From positions 248,001-312,000 of the forward strand of contig NZ_JAXMOC010000003.1 of assembly GCF_034670125.1 (NCBI RefSeq): 64,000 nt of DNA, written 5' to 3'. How positions within the stretch are numbered: the first letter of the stretch is position 1; each line of letters begins with the position of its first letter. This document shows, piece after piece, positions 1 to 7,846 of the stretch. Source of the DNA: Maricaulis sp034670125. GTDB lineage: Bacteria; Pseudomonadota; Alphaproteobacteria; Caulobacterales; Maricaulaceae. The position numbers were made by a program, and so were the translations under genes. The notes beneath the pieces are model-generated. The model did no database searches. It was not told the origin of the DNA and was given only the letters and a program-made list of their open reading frames with translations.

Positions 1-8
1 ATCGGGCC

Positions 9-1067
9 TCAGGATGCCAGCTCGAACGGCTCAAGACCGGACAGCATCATGGCGCTCTTGTGTTTGACAGGGTGACGCGGCGACGCCGATTTCGCCGCGG
101 CCGCGATGGCCCGGATGTGGTCAGGCGTGGTACCACAGCAACCACCAACGATATTGACCAGGCCGGAGGACGCCCATTCGCCCAGATGCCCGGCGGTCTG
201 GTCGGGGGTCTCGTCATATTCACCCATGTCGTTGGGCAGGCCGGCATTGGGATAGGCGATGATGCGCGTGTCGGCGATGCGGGACAGTTCGCTGACATAG
301 GGGCGCATTTCGTCAGCCCCCAGCGCGCAATTCAAGCCGACGGCCCAGGGACGGGCATGACGCACCGAATACCAGAAGGCCGATGCCGTCTGCCCGGACA
401 GGGTTCGTCCGGACCGGTCGGTGATAGTGCCGGAGACAATGATCGGAATGTCTTCGCCGGTCTTTGCCCGCAGGTCCAGGATGGCCTTGATCGCGGCCTT
501 GGCGTTCAATGTGTCGAAGATCGTCTCGATCAGGAAGAAATCGACGAAAGGCGCCATCGCGCCTGCTTGCTCGAAATAGGCCAGGCGAACCGTCTCGAAG
601 TCGACATCGCGATAGCCGGGGTCATTGACCTGCGGCGAGATTGACAGGGTCTTGTTGGTCGGCCCGATCGCGCCTGCGACACCCCGCACGCTTCCCGTCC
701 GCGCCGCAACCTCGTTAGCAGCCTCCCGAGCCAGACGCGCGCCTTCCCGGGCGATATCCGCGGCAACGATCTGCATGTCGTAATCGGCCTGGGCGATAGT
801 GGTCGCCGAGAATGTGTTTGTCTCGACGATGTCCGCACCGGCCTCGAAATAGGCCAGGTGGATCGCCTTGACCGCGTCCGGGGCGGACAGGTTGAGCACG
901 TCATTATTGCCCTGGATGGGACAATGCCAGTCCGCGAAACGCGTGCCGCGATAGCCGGTCTCGTCCAGCTTGAGGTCCTGGATCTGAGTGCCCATGGCCC
1001 CGTCGAGGATGAGTATTCCGGAGCGGGCCTTGGCGTCCAGCGCGGCGATGCGATCGTCCCGGGTCAC
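9..1067 (-). CDS. metH: Methionine synthase, homocysteine-binding module (split MetH)
   Basis: Cobalamin-dependent methionine synthase transfers the methyl group of 5-methyl-THF to homocysteine. This 352-residue protein carries only the N-terminal Zn/homocysteine module: DGAMGT at residues 22-27, Cys247 in GLNCALG, and Cys310/Cys311 in GGCCGTTP are the expected zinc ligands. The reading frame ends in a true stop at 9-11, whereas full MetH is about 1200 residues, so the folate, B12 and reactivation modules must be encoded separately, probably just beyond the left edge. I take the GTG at 1067-1065 as the start because it overlaps the metF stop (GTGA); the open frame continues upstream inside metF without family similarity. 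Co-translated with metF. Confidence 0.9.
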   Translation of the reverse strand: MTRDDRIAALDAKARSGILILDGAMGTQIQDLKLDETGYRGTRFADWHCPIQGNNDVLNLSAPDAVKAIHLAYFEAGADIVETNTFSATTIAQADYDMQIVAADIAREGARLAREAANEVAARTGSVRGVAGAIGPTNKTLSISPQVNDPGYRDVDFETVRLAYFEQAGAMAPFVDFFLIETIFDTLNAKAAIKAILDLRAKTGEDIPIIVSGTITDRSGRTLSGQTASAFWYSVRHARPWAVGLNCALGADEMRPYVSELSRIADTRIIAYPNAGLPNDMGEYDETPDQTAGHLGEWASSGLVNIVGGCCGTTPDHIRAIAAAAKSASPRHPVKHKSAMMLSGLEPFELAS

Positions 1068-1972
1068 GATGCAACCGCCTGGAGTTCGCGGTCTCCCGCC
1101 TTCACGCCCAGAAGCTGGCAGGTCGACAGCGCCAGCTCGGCCCGGTTGAGCGTGTAGAAATGGAAGCCATCGACGCCACCATTCCGCAGCTTGCCGCACA
1201 GCTTGGCGGCAACATGCGCCGTCACCAGTTGACGGGTCCCGGCGTCCTGGTCGAGCCCCTCATAGGCGTCGTGCAACCATCTCGGCAGGCTGGCGCCACA
1301 CAGGCCGGCAATCCGTTTGAGGCCATTGAAATTGGGCTGCAACATGATGCCCGGAACAATCGGGATGGAGATACCGGCCGCGCGCGCCCGATCCCGAAAG
1401 CGGAAATACACGTCGGCATCGAAGAAGAACTGCGTGATCGCCCGCGTCGCGCCGGCATCGATCTTGGCTTTCAACAGGTCGAGGTCAAAGTCGCCGTTCG
1501 GGCTTTCCGGATGGATTTCCGGATAGCAACCGACCGAGATCTCGAAATCCCCGATGTCGCAAATGCCCCGCGCGAGTTCGGCGGCATTGGCATAGCCACC
1601 GGCCGGCGGGACATAGCTGCCCCCGATCGCGTCCGGCGGATCGCCGCGCAGGGCCACGATGTGACGCACCCCCGAGGCCCGATAATCACGAATGACGGCA
1701 TCGACTTCGGCCTTGCTGGCATTGACGCAGGTCAGATGGGCGGCCGGCGGTATGGAGGTTTCCTCGACAATCCTGTGCACGGTCCGATGGGTCCGGTCAC
1801 GGGTTGAGCCGCCGGCTCCGTAAGTGACGGACACGAAATCCGGACGCAGGGGCTCCAGACGCGAGATCGACTCCCACAGGGTGGATTCCATCGCATCGGT
1901 TTTCGGCGGAAAAAACTCGAACGAGACGGACAACCCGCCCGGTTTCCGCGCTGTCTGGCCGTGCTCACCCAT
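1064..1972 (-). CDS. metF: Methylenetetrahydrofolate reductase
   Basis: Flavin-dependent reductase that makes 5-methyl-THF for methionine synthase. The 302-residue length is normal for bacterial MetF. The N-terminus has the FEFFPPK signature (Glu19 aligns with the catalytic acid of the family), followed by VSVTYGAGGST and a TIM-barrel pattern. ATG at 1972-1970 is preceded by an AAGGTG ribosome-binding site. The stop overlaps the metH start by two bases, indicating coupled translation. The promoter must lie in the metF-metK gap, which carries palindromic operators, so metF-metH and metK-ahcY are probably co-regulated. Confidence 0.95.
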   Translation of the reverse strand: MGEHGQTARKPGGLSVSFEFFPPKTDAMESTLWESISRLEPLRPDFVSVTYGAGGSTRDRTHRTVHRIVEETSIPPAAHLTCVNASKAEVDAVIRDYRASGVRHIVALRGDPPDAIGGSYVPPAGGYANAAELARGICDIGDFEISVGCYPEIHPESPNGDFDLDLLKAKIDAGATRAITQFFFDADVYFRFRDRARAAGISIPIVPGIMLQPNFNGLKRIAGLCGASLPRWLHDAYEGLDQDAGTRQLVTAHVAAKLCGKLRNGGVDGFHFYTLNRAELALSTCQLLGVKAGDRELQAVAS

Positions 1973-2055
1973 TGGACACCTTTACCCGCTGCTGTTGAGG
2001 CGCCGGGGCCATTCCATGACCCCATCGCACCTCTACATCATAATCACATCATGAC

Positions 2056-2075
2056 ATAAAGATATCTTTATATGA
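2056..2075. promoter_or_regulatory. Palindromic operator, copy 1 (probable SahR/ArsR-type site)
   Basis: ATAAAGATATCTTTAT at 2056-2071 is a perfect 16-bp palindrome, AT-rich in a GC-rich genome, lying about 85 bp upstream of metF. Bases 2056-2075 match copy 2 at 2194-2213 in 18 of 20 positions. ArsR-family SahR regulators are known to control metH/metF/metK/ahcY in Proteobacteria in response to SAH; assignment to SahR is inferred from the regulated genes and palindrome shape. No regulator gene lies in this window. Confidence 0.7.
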
Positions 2076-2191
2076 TATGATTGGCTAGGGGTGGTCTGGT
2101 TGTTTCGACAGCGGCGCCTATATCGGTTGGTGAATTCTTCCCCAAAGCGGACCAGACTTGCATCCACGCGTCACATCTGGTCTACCCGACG

Positions 2192-2213
2192 ATATAAAGA
2201 TTTCCTTATATGA
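2192..2213. promoter_or_regulatory. Palindromic operator, copy 2, directly before metK
   Basis: An imperfect inverted repeat at 2192-2211 (ATATAAAGAT / TTCCTTATAT) shares 18 of 20 bases with copy 1 over 2194-2213. It lies between the presumed promoter and the metK ribosome-binding site (AGGA at 2213-2216), a position where a bound repressor would block initiation or elongation. Its placement also argues against the upstream ATG at 2158 as the metK start, because translation from there would run through the operator. Confidence 0.7.
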
Positions 2214-2223
2214 GGATTCCACA

Positions 2224-3390
2224 GTGAGCCGTTCTTCCTACATCTTCACGTCCGAAAGCGTTTCCGAAGGCCATCCGGACAAGGTGTGCGACCGCATCTC
2301 CGACACGATTGTCGACCTGTTTCTGGGCAAGGACCCGCAAGCCCGTGTCGCCTGCGAAACCCTGACCACGACCAACCAGATTGTGCTGGCCGGCGAAGTC
2401 CGCTGCGATGCCGAGATCGACGATGCAGAGATCGAAGCCGCCGCGCGCGAAGCGGTCCGGGACATCGGATACGAGCAGGAAGGCTTCCATTGGAAGACGG
2501 CGAACCTGCAGAACTTCCTGCATGAGCAATCCGTTCACATTGCCCAGGGCGTCGATGCCAGCGGCGACAAGGATGAGGGGGCTGGCGACCAGGGCATCAT
2601 GTTCGGTTACGCCTCCGACGAGACCCCGCAACTCATGCCGGCGCCGATCACCTATTCGCACCAGATCCTCAAACGCATGGCGGAGCTGCGCAAATCCGGA
2701 GCCCGTCCGGAGTTCGAACCGGATGCCAAGTCCCAGGTGACAATGCGCTATGAGAACGGCGTGCCGGCCGGTGTGACCTCGGTCGTCGTCTCGACCCAGC
2801 ACAAGGACGGGCTGACCCAGGCCGATATCCGCGAACTGGTCCGCCCGGTGGTGGCCGAGGTCCTGCCCGATGGCTGGTTTCCGCCGGAAGACGAGTTTTA
2901 TGTGAACCCGACCGGCACCTTCGTCATTGGCGGCCCGGACGGTGATGCCGGGCTGACCGGACGCAAGATCATTGTCGACACCTATGGCGGCGCTGCGCCG
3001 CACGGCGGCGGCGCCTTCTCCGGCAAGGACCCGACCAAGGTCGACCGCTCGGCCGCCTACGCCTGCCGCTGGCTGGCCAAGAATGTCGTCGCCGCCGAAC
3101 TGGCCAAGCGCTGCACCATCCAGGTCTCCTACGCGATCGGCGTGTCCAAACCGCTTTCGCTCTATGTCGACCTGCACGGGACCGGCCGTGTCGACGAAGC
3201 CAAGCTGGAGGACGCACTGCGCCAGCTGGCCGACCTCTCGCCGCGTGGCATCCGCACACGCCTGCAACTGAACAAGCCGATCTATGCCCGCACCGCCGCC
3301 TATGGCCACTTTGGCCGCACCCCGGCCGAGGATGGCGGTTTCTCCTGGGAACGCACCGATCTGGCCGACGAGCTTCGCTCGCTTCTCTGA
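2224..3390 (+). CDS. metK: S-adenosylmethionine synthetase
   Basis: Makes SAM from methionine and ATP as a cytosolic tetramer. It is 388 residues from the GTG at 2224, close to the usual 384. Family signatures are the N-terminal SESVSEGHPDK (residues 10-20), GAGDQG (119-124) and GGGAFSGKDPTKVDRS (261-276). GTG 2224 is preferred over the in-frame ATG at 2158 because AGGA sits 7 bases upstream, the known N-terminus begins just before FTSESVSEGH, and the extension would cover the operator. Divergent from metF-metH and followed by ahcY after a 67-bp gap. Confidence 0.96.
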   Translation: MSRSSYIFTSESVSEGHPDKVCDRISDTIVDLFLGKDPQARVACETLTTTNQIVLAGEVRCDAEIDDAEIEAAAREAVRDIGYEQEGFHWKTANLQNFLHEQSVHIAQGVDASGDKDEGAGDQGIMFGYASDETPQLMPAPITYSHQILKRMAELRKSGARPEFEPDAKSQVTMRYENGVPAGVTSVVVSTQHKDGLTQADIRELVRPVVAEVLPDGWFPPEDEFYVNPTGTFVIGGPDGDAGLTGRKIIVDTYGGAAPHGGGAFSGKDPTKVDRSAAYACRWLAKNVVAAELAKRCTIQVSYAIGVSKPLSLYVDLHGTGRVDEAKLEDALRQLADLSPRGIRTRLQLNKPIYARTAAYGHFGRTPAEDGGFSWERTDLADELRSLL

Positions 3391-3457
3391 CCCTGATATG
3401 CACGGAGCGTGATCGCTTCGCCCTGCAATTTTACGAACGCCGAACAAGAAGGACCTG

Positions 3458-4873
3458 ATGGTCATGACGCAATTTGCTGCGGACAAACCCTATATCGTCA
3501 AGGACATGTCGCTGGCCAAATGGGGCCGGATCGAGTTCGACATGGCCGAGATCGAAATGCCAGGCCTGATGGCGCTGCGCGAAGAATACAAGGACAGCCA
3601 GCCGCTCAAGGGCGCCCGCATTGCCGGCTCGCTGCACATGACCGTGCAGACCGCGATCCTGATCGAGACCCTGACCGCTTTGGGCGCCGAAGTCCGCTGG
3701 GCCTCGTGCAACATCTTTTCGACCCAGGACCACGCCGCCGCCGCGATCGCCGAGACCGGCGTGCCGGTCTTTGCCACCAAGGGCGAGACGCTTGAAGAAT
3801 ACTGGGATTATGCCGACGCCATCTTCCATTGGCCGAACGGCGAAACCGCCAACATGATCCTCGATGATGGTGGTGACGCCACCATGTACCTGATCCTCGG
3901 CGAGAAGGCGGAGAACGACCCGTCCATCCTCAACCATCCCAAGTCCGAGGAAGAGACCTTCCTGTTCGCTCAGATCAAGAAGCGCATTGCCGCGACCCCG
4001 GGCTGGTTCGCCAAGGCGAAAGCCGCCATCCAGGGCGTGTCCGAAGAGACCACCACCGGCGTCATGCGCCTTTACCAGATGCAAAAGCGCGGCGAACTGC
4101 CCTTCCCGGCGATCAACGTCAATGACAGCGTCACCAAGTCGAAATTCGACAACCGCTATGGCTGCCGCGAAAGCCTGGTCGATGCCATCCGTCGCGGCAC
4201 TGACGTGATGATGGCCGGCAAGAAGGCCCTGGTCTTCGGCTATGGCGATGTCGGCAAGGGCTCGGCTGAATCGCTGGCCGGTGCCGGTGCCCGTGTCTAT
4301 GTGACCGAGATCGACCCGATTTGCGCCCTGCAGGCCTGCATGGATGGTTTCGAGGTCGTCCGGGCCGAGGACGTGATCGGCGAGATGGACATCTTCGTCA
4401 CCGCGACCGGCAACAAGGACATCCTCACCGTCGACCACATGCGCGCCATGAAGGACATGGCGATCGTCTGCAATATCGGCCATTTCGACAACGAAATTCA
4501 GGTCGAGAGCCTGAAGAACTACCAGTGGACCAATGTGAAACCGCAGGTCGATCTGGTGAACTTCCCCGAAGGCCATCGCATCATCCTGTTGTCGGAAGGC
4601 CGCCTGGTGAACCTGGGCAATGCCACCGGCCATCCCAGCTTCGTGATGTCGGCCAGCTTCACCAACCAGACGCTGGCCCAGATCGAGCTGTGGACCAAGG
4701 GCGAGAACTACACCAACGAGGTCTACATCCTGCCCAAGCATCTCGACGAAAAGGTCGCGGCCCTGCACCTCGACAAGCTCGGCGCCAAGCTGACCGTTCT
4801 GTCGGAAGAGCAAGCCGACTATATCGGCGTGCCGCAGCACGGCCCGTTCAAGGCCGAGCACTACCGCTACTAG
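3458..4873 (+). CDS. ahcY: S-adenosylhomocysteine hydrolase
   Basis: Splits SAH, the inhibitory by-product of SAM-dependent methylation, into adenosine and homocysteine. The 471-residue protein has the NAD-binding GYGDVGKG motif at residues 261-268, the SKFDNRYGCRESL active-site stretch before it, and the C-terminal KAEHYRY that contributes to the NAD site of the neighbouring subunit. AAGGA lies 4 bases before ATG 3458; a second ATG at 3464 is possible. It lies in the metK transcription unit and ends before a strong terminator. Confidence 0.96.
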   Translation: MVMTQFAADKPYIVKDMSLAKWGRIEFDMAEIEMPGLMALREEYKDSQPLKGARIAGSLHMTVQTAILIETLTALGAEVRWASCNIFSTQDHAAAAIAETGVPVFATKGETLEEYWDYADAIFHWPNGETANMILDDGGDATMYLILGEKAENDPSILNHPKSEEETFLFAQIKKRIAATPGWFAKAKAAIQGVSEETTTGVMRLYQMQKRGELPFPAINVNDSVTKSKFDNRYGCRESLVDAIRRGTDVMMAGKKALVFGYGDVGKGSAESLAGAGARVYVTEIDPICALQACMDGFEVVRAEDVIGEMDIFVTATGNKDILTVDHMRAMKDMAIVCNIGHFDNEIQVESLKNYQWTNVKPQVDLVNFPEGHRIILLSEGRLVNLGNATGHPSFVMSASFTNQTLAQIELWTKGENYTNEVYILPKHLDEKVAALHLDKLGAKLTVLSEEQADYIGVPQHGPFKAEHYRY

Positions 4874-4897
4874 GCACTGCCCTATATCGAATTGGAG

Positions 4898-4935
4898 AAG
4901 GCGCCTCGCCAGCCAGCGGGGCGCCTTTCTTTTGT
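4898..4935 (+). terminator. Rho-independent terminator after ahcY
   Basis: Perfect 8-bp stem AAGGCGCC (4898-4905) / GGCGCCTT (4920-4927) followed by a T-rich tract (TCTTTTG). It lies 25 bases after the ahcY stop and ends the metK-ahcY unit. Confidence 0.85.
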
Positions 4936-5692
4936 CCCGCCCCCCCCCTCGCGCTTGTCATCCCCGCTAGATGTCCGGCGAAGGCCGGACGCAAGGCGGG
5001 GACCCACATGTGGCCAAAAGTTAGGCCCCTGACTTTCGCCCGGCCTGCGCCGGGCGGAAACCTGCGCCCACGCAGGCGGGTGGCAGGGGTGACAAAGGGA
5101 TGCGCGCACGGCTTTTCGTCTCCGCACGCATTTGCGCCGAAGGATGGGAGGGAACGGGATGTCGGACAATGCCGACATCGGGTTGATTTGAATAACGTGA
5201 CATCGCCGACATCCCGTTCTCGGAGTTTTCCCGGGCTGTCTCCACCCCGATTCCAATGCGACAGGTAGATGGGGTCGGTCGTTTAGTGCCCCGCGACCTG
5301 GTCGCACGCCCTGCCGGAGCTTTGGAGTGTCACATCCAAGGCGCGGACAGGCTCCGCTCGTTTCCGGGCACAAGTGACTGAGCTCGTGCCTCCCGTCCCG
5401 AAAACCAAGGGCATTATCGCCTGGTGGCGAGGGGTGGGGACAAGTTTTCGCGGATTTTTGCTGACATGCACTTTCCCTCTCCCTTGGGAGAGGGGCAGGG
5501 TGAGGGGTAAATCCCGGTGAGTGCAGCAGGAATCCCCATCATCCGGCCTCCGGCCACCTTCTCCCAAGGGAGAAGGAAAGGCGTGCGCAACGGGGATAAG
5601 TGGTGATTTTTCTTCCCAACGCTTTGGGGAGGAAAGGCTCAAAGGGTTCTTCCCCAACAGCCAGACCGGGTGAATCGGCCTTGCCCGGCCAG
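4936..5692. repeat. Gene-free stretch of palindromic intergenic repeats
   Basis: About 750 bases without a convincing gene. They contain a chain of perfect inverted repeats: TCCCCGC/GCGGGGA (4961-4967, 4996-5002) enclosing GTCCGGC/GCCGGAC (4973-4990); CGCCCGGC/GCCGGGCG (5037-5056); CCTGCG/CGCAGG (5061-5076); GAACGGGATGTCGG (5152-5165) with its complement at 5206-5219; CCCTCTCCC/GGGAGAGGG (5475-5494); and CCTTCTCCC/GGGAGAAGG (5557-5576). The last two are the palindromes that recur between genes in many alphaproteobacteria. Open frames here read as low-complexity repeat translations, not proteins. Confidence 0.75.
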
Positions 5693-6103
5693 CTATTCGA
5701 TAATCGGTAGGCAGCCCTGCGCCACTGCCGATTCCCAGTCCAGCCGGATCCAGCCCAGAGCTTTATCGAGCTCGTGGAACTGGCCGACCGTCCGCCCCGA
5801 TGAATGCGCCACGGTCGCGACAATCATGGACACGGTCTCTTGGTCTTCGGCCCGGCCGACAAAGGCCAGCTTCGCACCGGGGGCCAGTTCATCAACCAAT
5901 CCTTGGACATTGTCGATGATCTGAACCGGTTCGGCTGTGATACGGGCCTCACTTATATTGATCAGGGCCCCGCGAACTGAATTGGCCATTGCGACCTCAC
6001 GCAACTTCACCCTCGACTCAAGGATTTCCGCCGCGTCGACCGCACCAACATGGGTCAGGCAGGCAGCGCTATTGGAGGGGTCATGCGTGACAGTAAAAGT
6101 CAT
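5693..6103 (-). CDS. Small STAS/SpoIIAA-like protein
   Basis: A 136-residue cytosolic protein with no signal peptide. It shows a strand/helix alternation with a middle KLAFVGRAED strand and a C-terminal segment ending in FHELDKALGWI. That tail resembles the F-x-E-x-x-x-A-x-x-W-I ending of SpoIIAA-like (STAS/SEC14-type) small proteins, so the fold is a tentative match and the function is unknown. ATG 6103-6101 lacks a clear ribosome-binding site. It lies 29 bases downstream of the 5-FCL gene on the same strand and could be co-transcribed with it. Confidence 0.65.
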   Translation of the reverse strand: MTFTVTHDPSNSAACLTHVGAVDAAEILESRVKLREVAMANSVRGALINISEARITAEPVQIIDNVQGLVDELAPGAKLAFVGRAEDQETVSMIVATVAHSSGRTVGQFHELDKALGWIRLDWESAVAQGCLPIIE

Positions 6104-6132
6104 GGCCGTTCATGATCCGCCGGCGGCTGGGC

Positions 6133-6711
6133 CTAGCTAAGACGGAAATCCAAAGCACGGGATTCCGTGACCAGACCATCGAGCGGCTGATCATGCGCCT
6201 GTGCGGGGATAACCGCAAGTAGTTGGCTTTCGAAAGACAAACCAATGGCCCGTACAGGCCCGGCAGCTCGCAGGCCAGCCAGGGTGAAGTCGTAGTATCC
6301 TTTGCCAAATCCGAGCCGGTTTCCGGAGCCGTCACAGGCCAGCAACGGCACCAGGACGAGACCGGGCTTAAGCGGCGACCGGTCGGCAAGCGGCTCCATC
6401 ACACCCAGACCGCCGGGCAACAGAGCATCACCGTCTGTCCAGGCCCGAAAGACAAGCGGTCGACCTTGCCCCTGCACAACCGGCAGACACAAGGGGTGGC
6501 CCCGGGCAGCAAGGCGTCTCATGAGAGGGCGCGGATCGATTTCGCCATCCAGTGGCCAATACCCGGCCACCGGCGTGCCCGCTGCCGGCAGCCAGTCATC
6601 CGGGAAATTCCGCGCCAGATGCTCGCCGGCCGCGGGCCATTGGCGGGCGGCCTCCCGCCGCAGGCCGAGCATTCGGGACCGAAGGGCCGGCTTGTCAGCG
6701 GGAGAAATCAT
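6133..6711 (-). CDS. fau: 5-formyltetrahydrofolate cyclo-ligase
   Basis: ATP-dependent conversion of 5-formyl-THF to 5,10-methenyl-THF in the one-carbon pool. The 192-residue length is typical. Visible family features are an N-terminal basic helix (K/R-rich, residues 7-20), GYWPLDGEIDP, LVPLLACDGSGNRLGFGKGYYD (nucleotide-binding loop, read in two parts LVPLLACD and GFGKGYYD) and the C-terminal HDQPLDGLVTE. Its place directly downstream of 6S RNA and zapA matches the conserved order seen across Proteobacteria, including E. coli zapA-ssrS-ygfA. Confidence 0.93.
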   Translation of the reverse strand: MISPADKPALRSRMLGLRREAARQWPAAGEHLARNFPDDWLPAAGTPVAGYWPLDGEIDPRPLMRRLAARGHPLCLPVVQGQGRPLVFRAWTDGDALLPGGLGVMEPLADRSPLKPGLVLVPLLACDGSGNRLGFGKGYYDFTLAGLRAAGPVRAIGLSFESQLLAVIPAQAHDQPLDGLVTESRALDFRLS

Positions 6712-6734
6712 GTGGCGGCTCCACTTGCGCCGTC

Positions 6735-6897
6735 AGAGCGTGTTTATCCCCACAAACCCGACAGTGCAGGTGGGCACCACGTGAACGGGACCAGGGTCCC
6801 AGACAGAGGCAGTTCCCTCGTGGAGGTGTACGGTCCGCAGGATAGACGCTCCAGTCGTACGCAGCAGATAACCGCCACCCCCTATGTGGAGGCGAAA
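6735..6897 (-). ncRNA. ssrS: 6S RNA
   Basis: The gap between zapA and the 5-FCL gene is the conserved site of 6S RNA, which binds the housekeeping RNA polymerase holoenzyme in stationary phase. On the minus strand the segment begins near CGCCTCCACA (6894-6885) and ends near TGTGGGGAT (6754-6746); CTCCACA and TGTGGGG pair as a closing stem around a long internal region. It also contains GTGGTGCCCACCTGC, similar to the 3' part of known 6S RNAs. Ends are approximate. The identification combines position and fold; no covariance model was run. Confidence 0.8.
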
Positions 6898-6907
6898 CGC
6901 GCCAAGC

Positions 6908-7333
6908 TCAAGCGCCGGCTTCTGCAAGCGAGGTGTCGGGTGCAGGCACACCGCCATCACCATCGCTGTCATCGCCTGCGGCTTCCAGCGTGTCGGCAAA
7001 GCTTTCCATACGCTCGGCGAGGCGGGTCAGGTGGGCGGTCAGCTCATTGCGGGCTTCAGCCTGAAGGCTCGCCGCGCCATGGTTTTCGTGCCGCAAACGC
7101 TGGGCCTGGCCCTCGAGTTCCGCAATCTTGCGATCAGATTCCTTGAGGTCGTCGACCAGGATCAAGGAGGCCATCAGCAGCAATCGCAGATCGCCGATCT
7201 GCCCCACCTGACCCGATATCTCGCTGACGCGCTTGTCGAGACTGCCGGCCAGTTCGCGCAGATAGGCTTCCTGACCTTCCTCACAACCGATGGTGAAATC
7301 GCGGCCGTTGAGCTGCACCGTTACGCGAGACAT
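6908..7333 (-). CDS. zapA: Cell division protein ZapA
   Basis: ZapA bundles FtsZ protofilaments at the division site. The 141-residue protein begins with a short beta segment (SRVTVQLNGRDFTIGCEEGQE), followed by a YLRELAGSLDKRV helix and a long coiled coil of about 50 residues, the family layout. The acidic, low-complexity tail (DDSDGDGG) is longer than in E. coli. ATG 7333-7331 lies 4 bases after the stop of the DUF4164-like gene, so the two are co-translated, and 6S RNA follows downstream. Confidence 0.88.
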   Translation of the reverse strand: MSRVTVQLNGRDFTIGCEEGQEAYLRELAGSLDKRVSEISGQVGQIGDLRLLLMASLILVDDLKESDRKIAELEGQAQRLRHENHGAASLQAEARNELTAHLTRLAERMESFADTLEAAGDDSDGDGGVPAPDTSLAEAGA

Positions 7334-7337
7334 GGAA

Positions 7338-7715
7338 TCACCCTTTCTCGCTCAGCAGATCACGCAGATCCGTGATCGCGGTATCCAGCGCGTCGGACGC
7401 CGCCTGGGCAGCGTCCTGCAGAACCGCTTCGCGACCTCGGGCCTGATCCAGCGCCTCAGCCAGATTGGCGCGGTCGACATCCGCGTCCCGCGCTTCGACG
7501 GCGGCGATCTCGGCCCGACGCACCCGCTCACGCATGGTCCGCGCCACACCCTCGACCCGGCTCATCGCGGTATCGAGGCGGGCGACAACCGCCTCAAGGG
7601 CATCTTCAGGCATGTCGGCGCGCACGTTCATACGCCCAAATTCGGCTGTGTCGCGCCAAAGTTCAAGTTCTTCGTCAACTTTGTCCCCTTGCACATTGAC
7701 TCCAGTTCGAGTCAT
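7338..7715 (-). CDS. DUF4164-like coiled-coil protein upstream of zapA
   Basis: About 125 residues, almost entirely alpha-helical coiled coil rich in Ala, Arg, Glu and Asp. Small coiled-coil proteins of this type sit immediately before zapA in many alphaproteobacteria and are suspected divisome partners; that role is inferred from position only. The start is uncertain. I chose the ATG at 7715 (MTRTGVNVQG), but the frame opens further upstream, and MNVRADMPED (ATG at 7632) is a plausible shorter start because the coiled coil begins there. Confidence 0.65.
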   Translation of the reverse strand: MTRTGVNVQGDKVDEELELWRDTAEFGRMNVRADMPEDALEAVVARLDTAMSRVEGVARTMRERVRRAEIAAVEARDADVDRANLAEALDQARGREAVLQDAAQAASDALDTAITDLRDLLSEKG

Positions 7716-7846
7716 GGCAGTGAAAAACGGCGGAACCGTGTTGGATTTGTCCGGGCGCACTCCCGTTACACCCGTTTGACGCTGCGCGCGGTCCGGTCCA
7801 AAAGGACAGGTCTTCCGAATTCATCGCGCAAGGGCGCCAATCCGAG

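Noticed and set aside
2206..3486. Long antisense frame over metK (426 aa)
   Set aside because: High-GC codon mirror of a certain gene; no ribosome-binding site or family pattern.
3431..4861. Long antisense frame over ahcY (476 aa)
   Set aside because: Same cause as above, and the sense strand is unmistakably AhcY.
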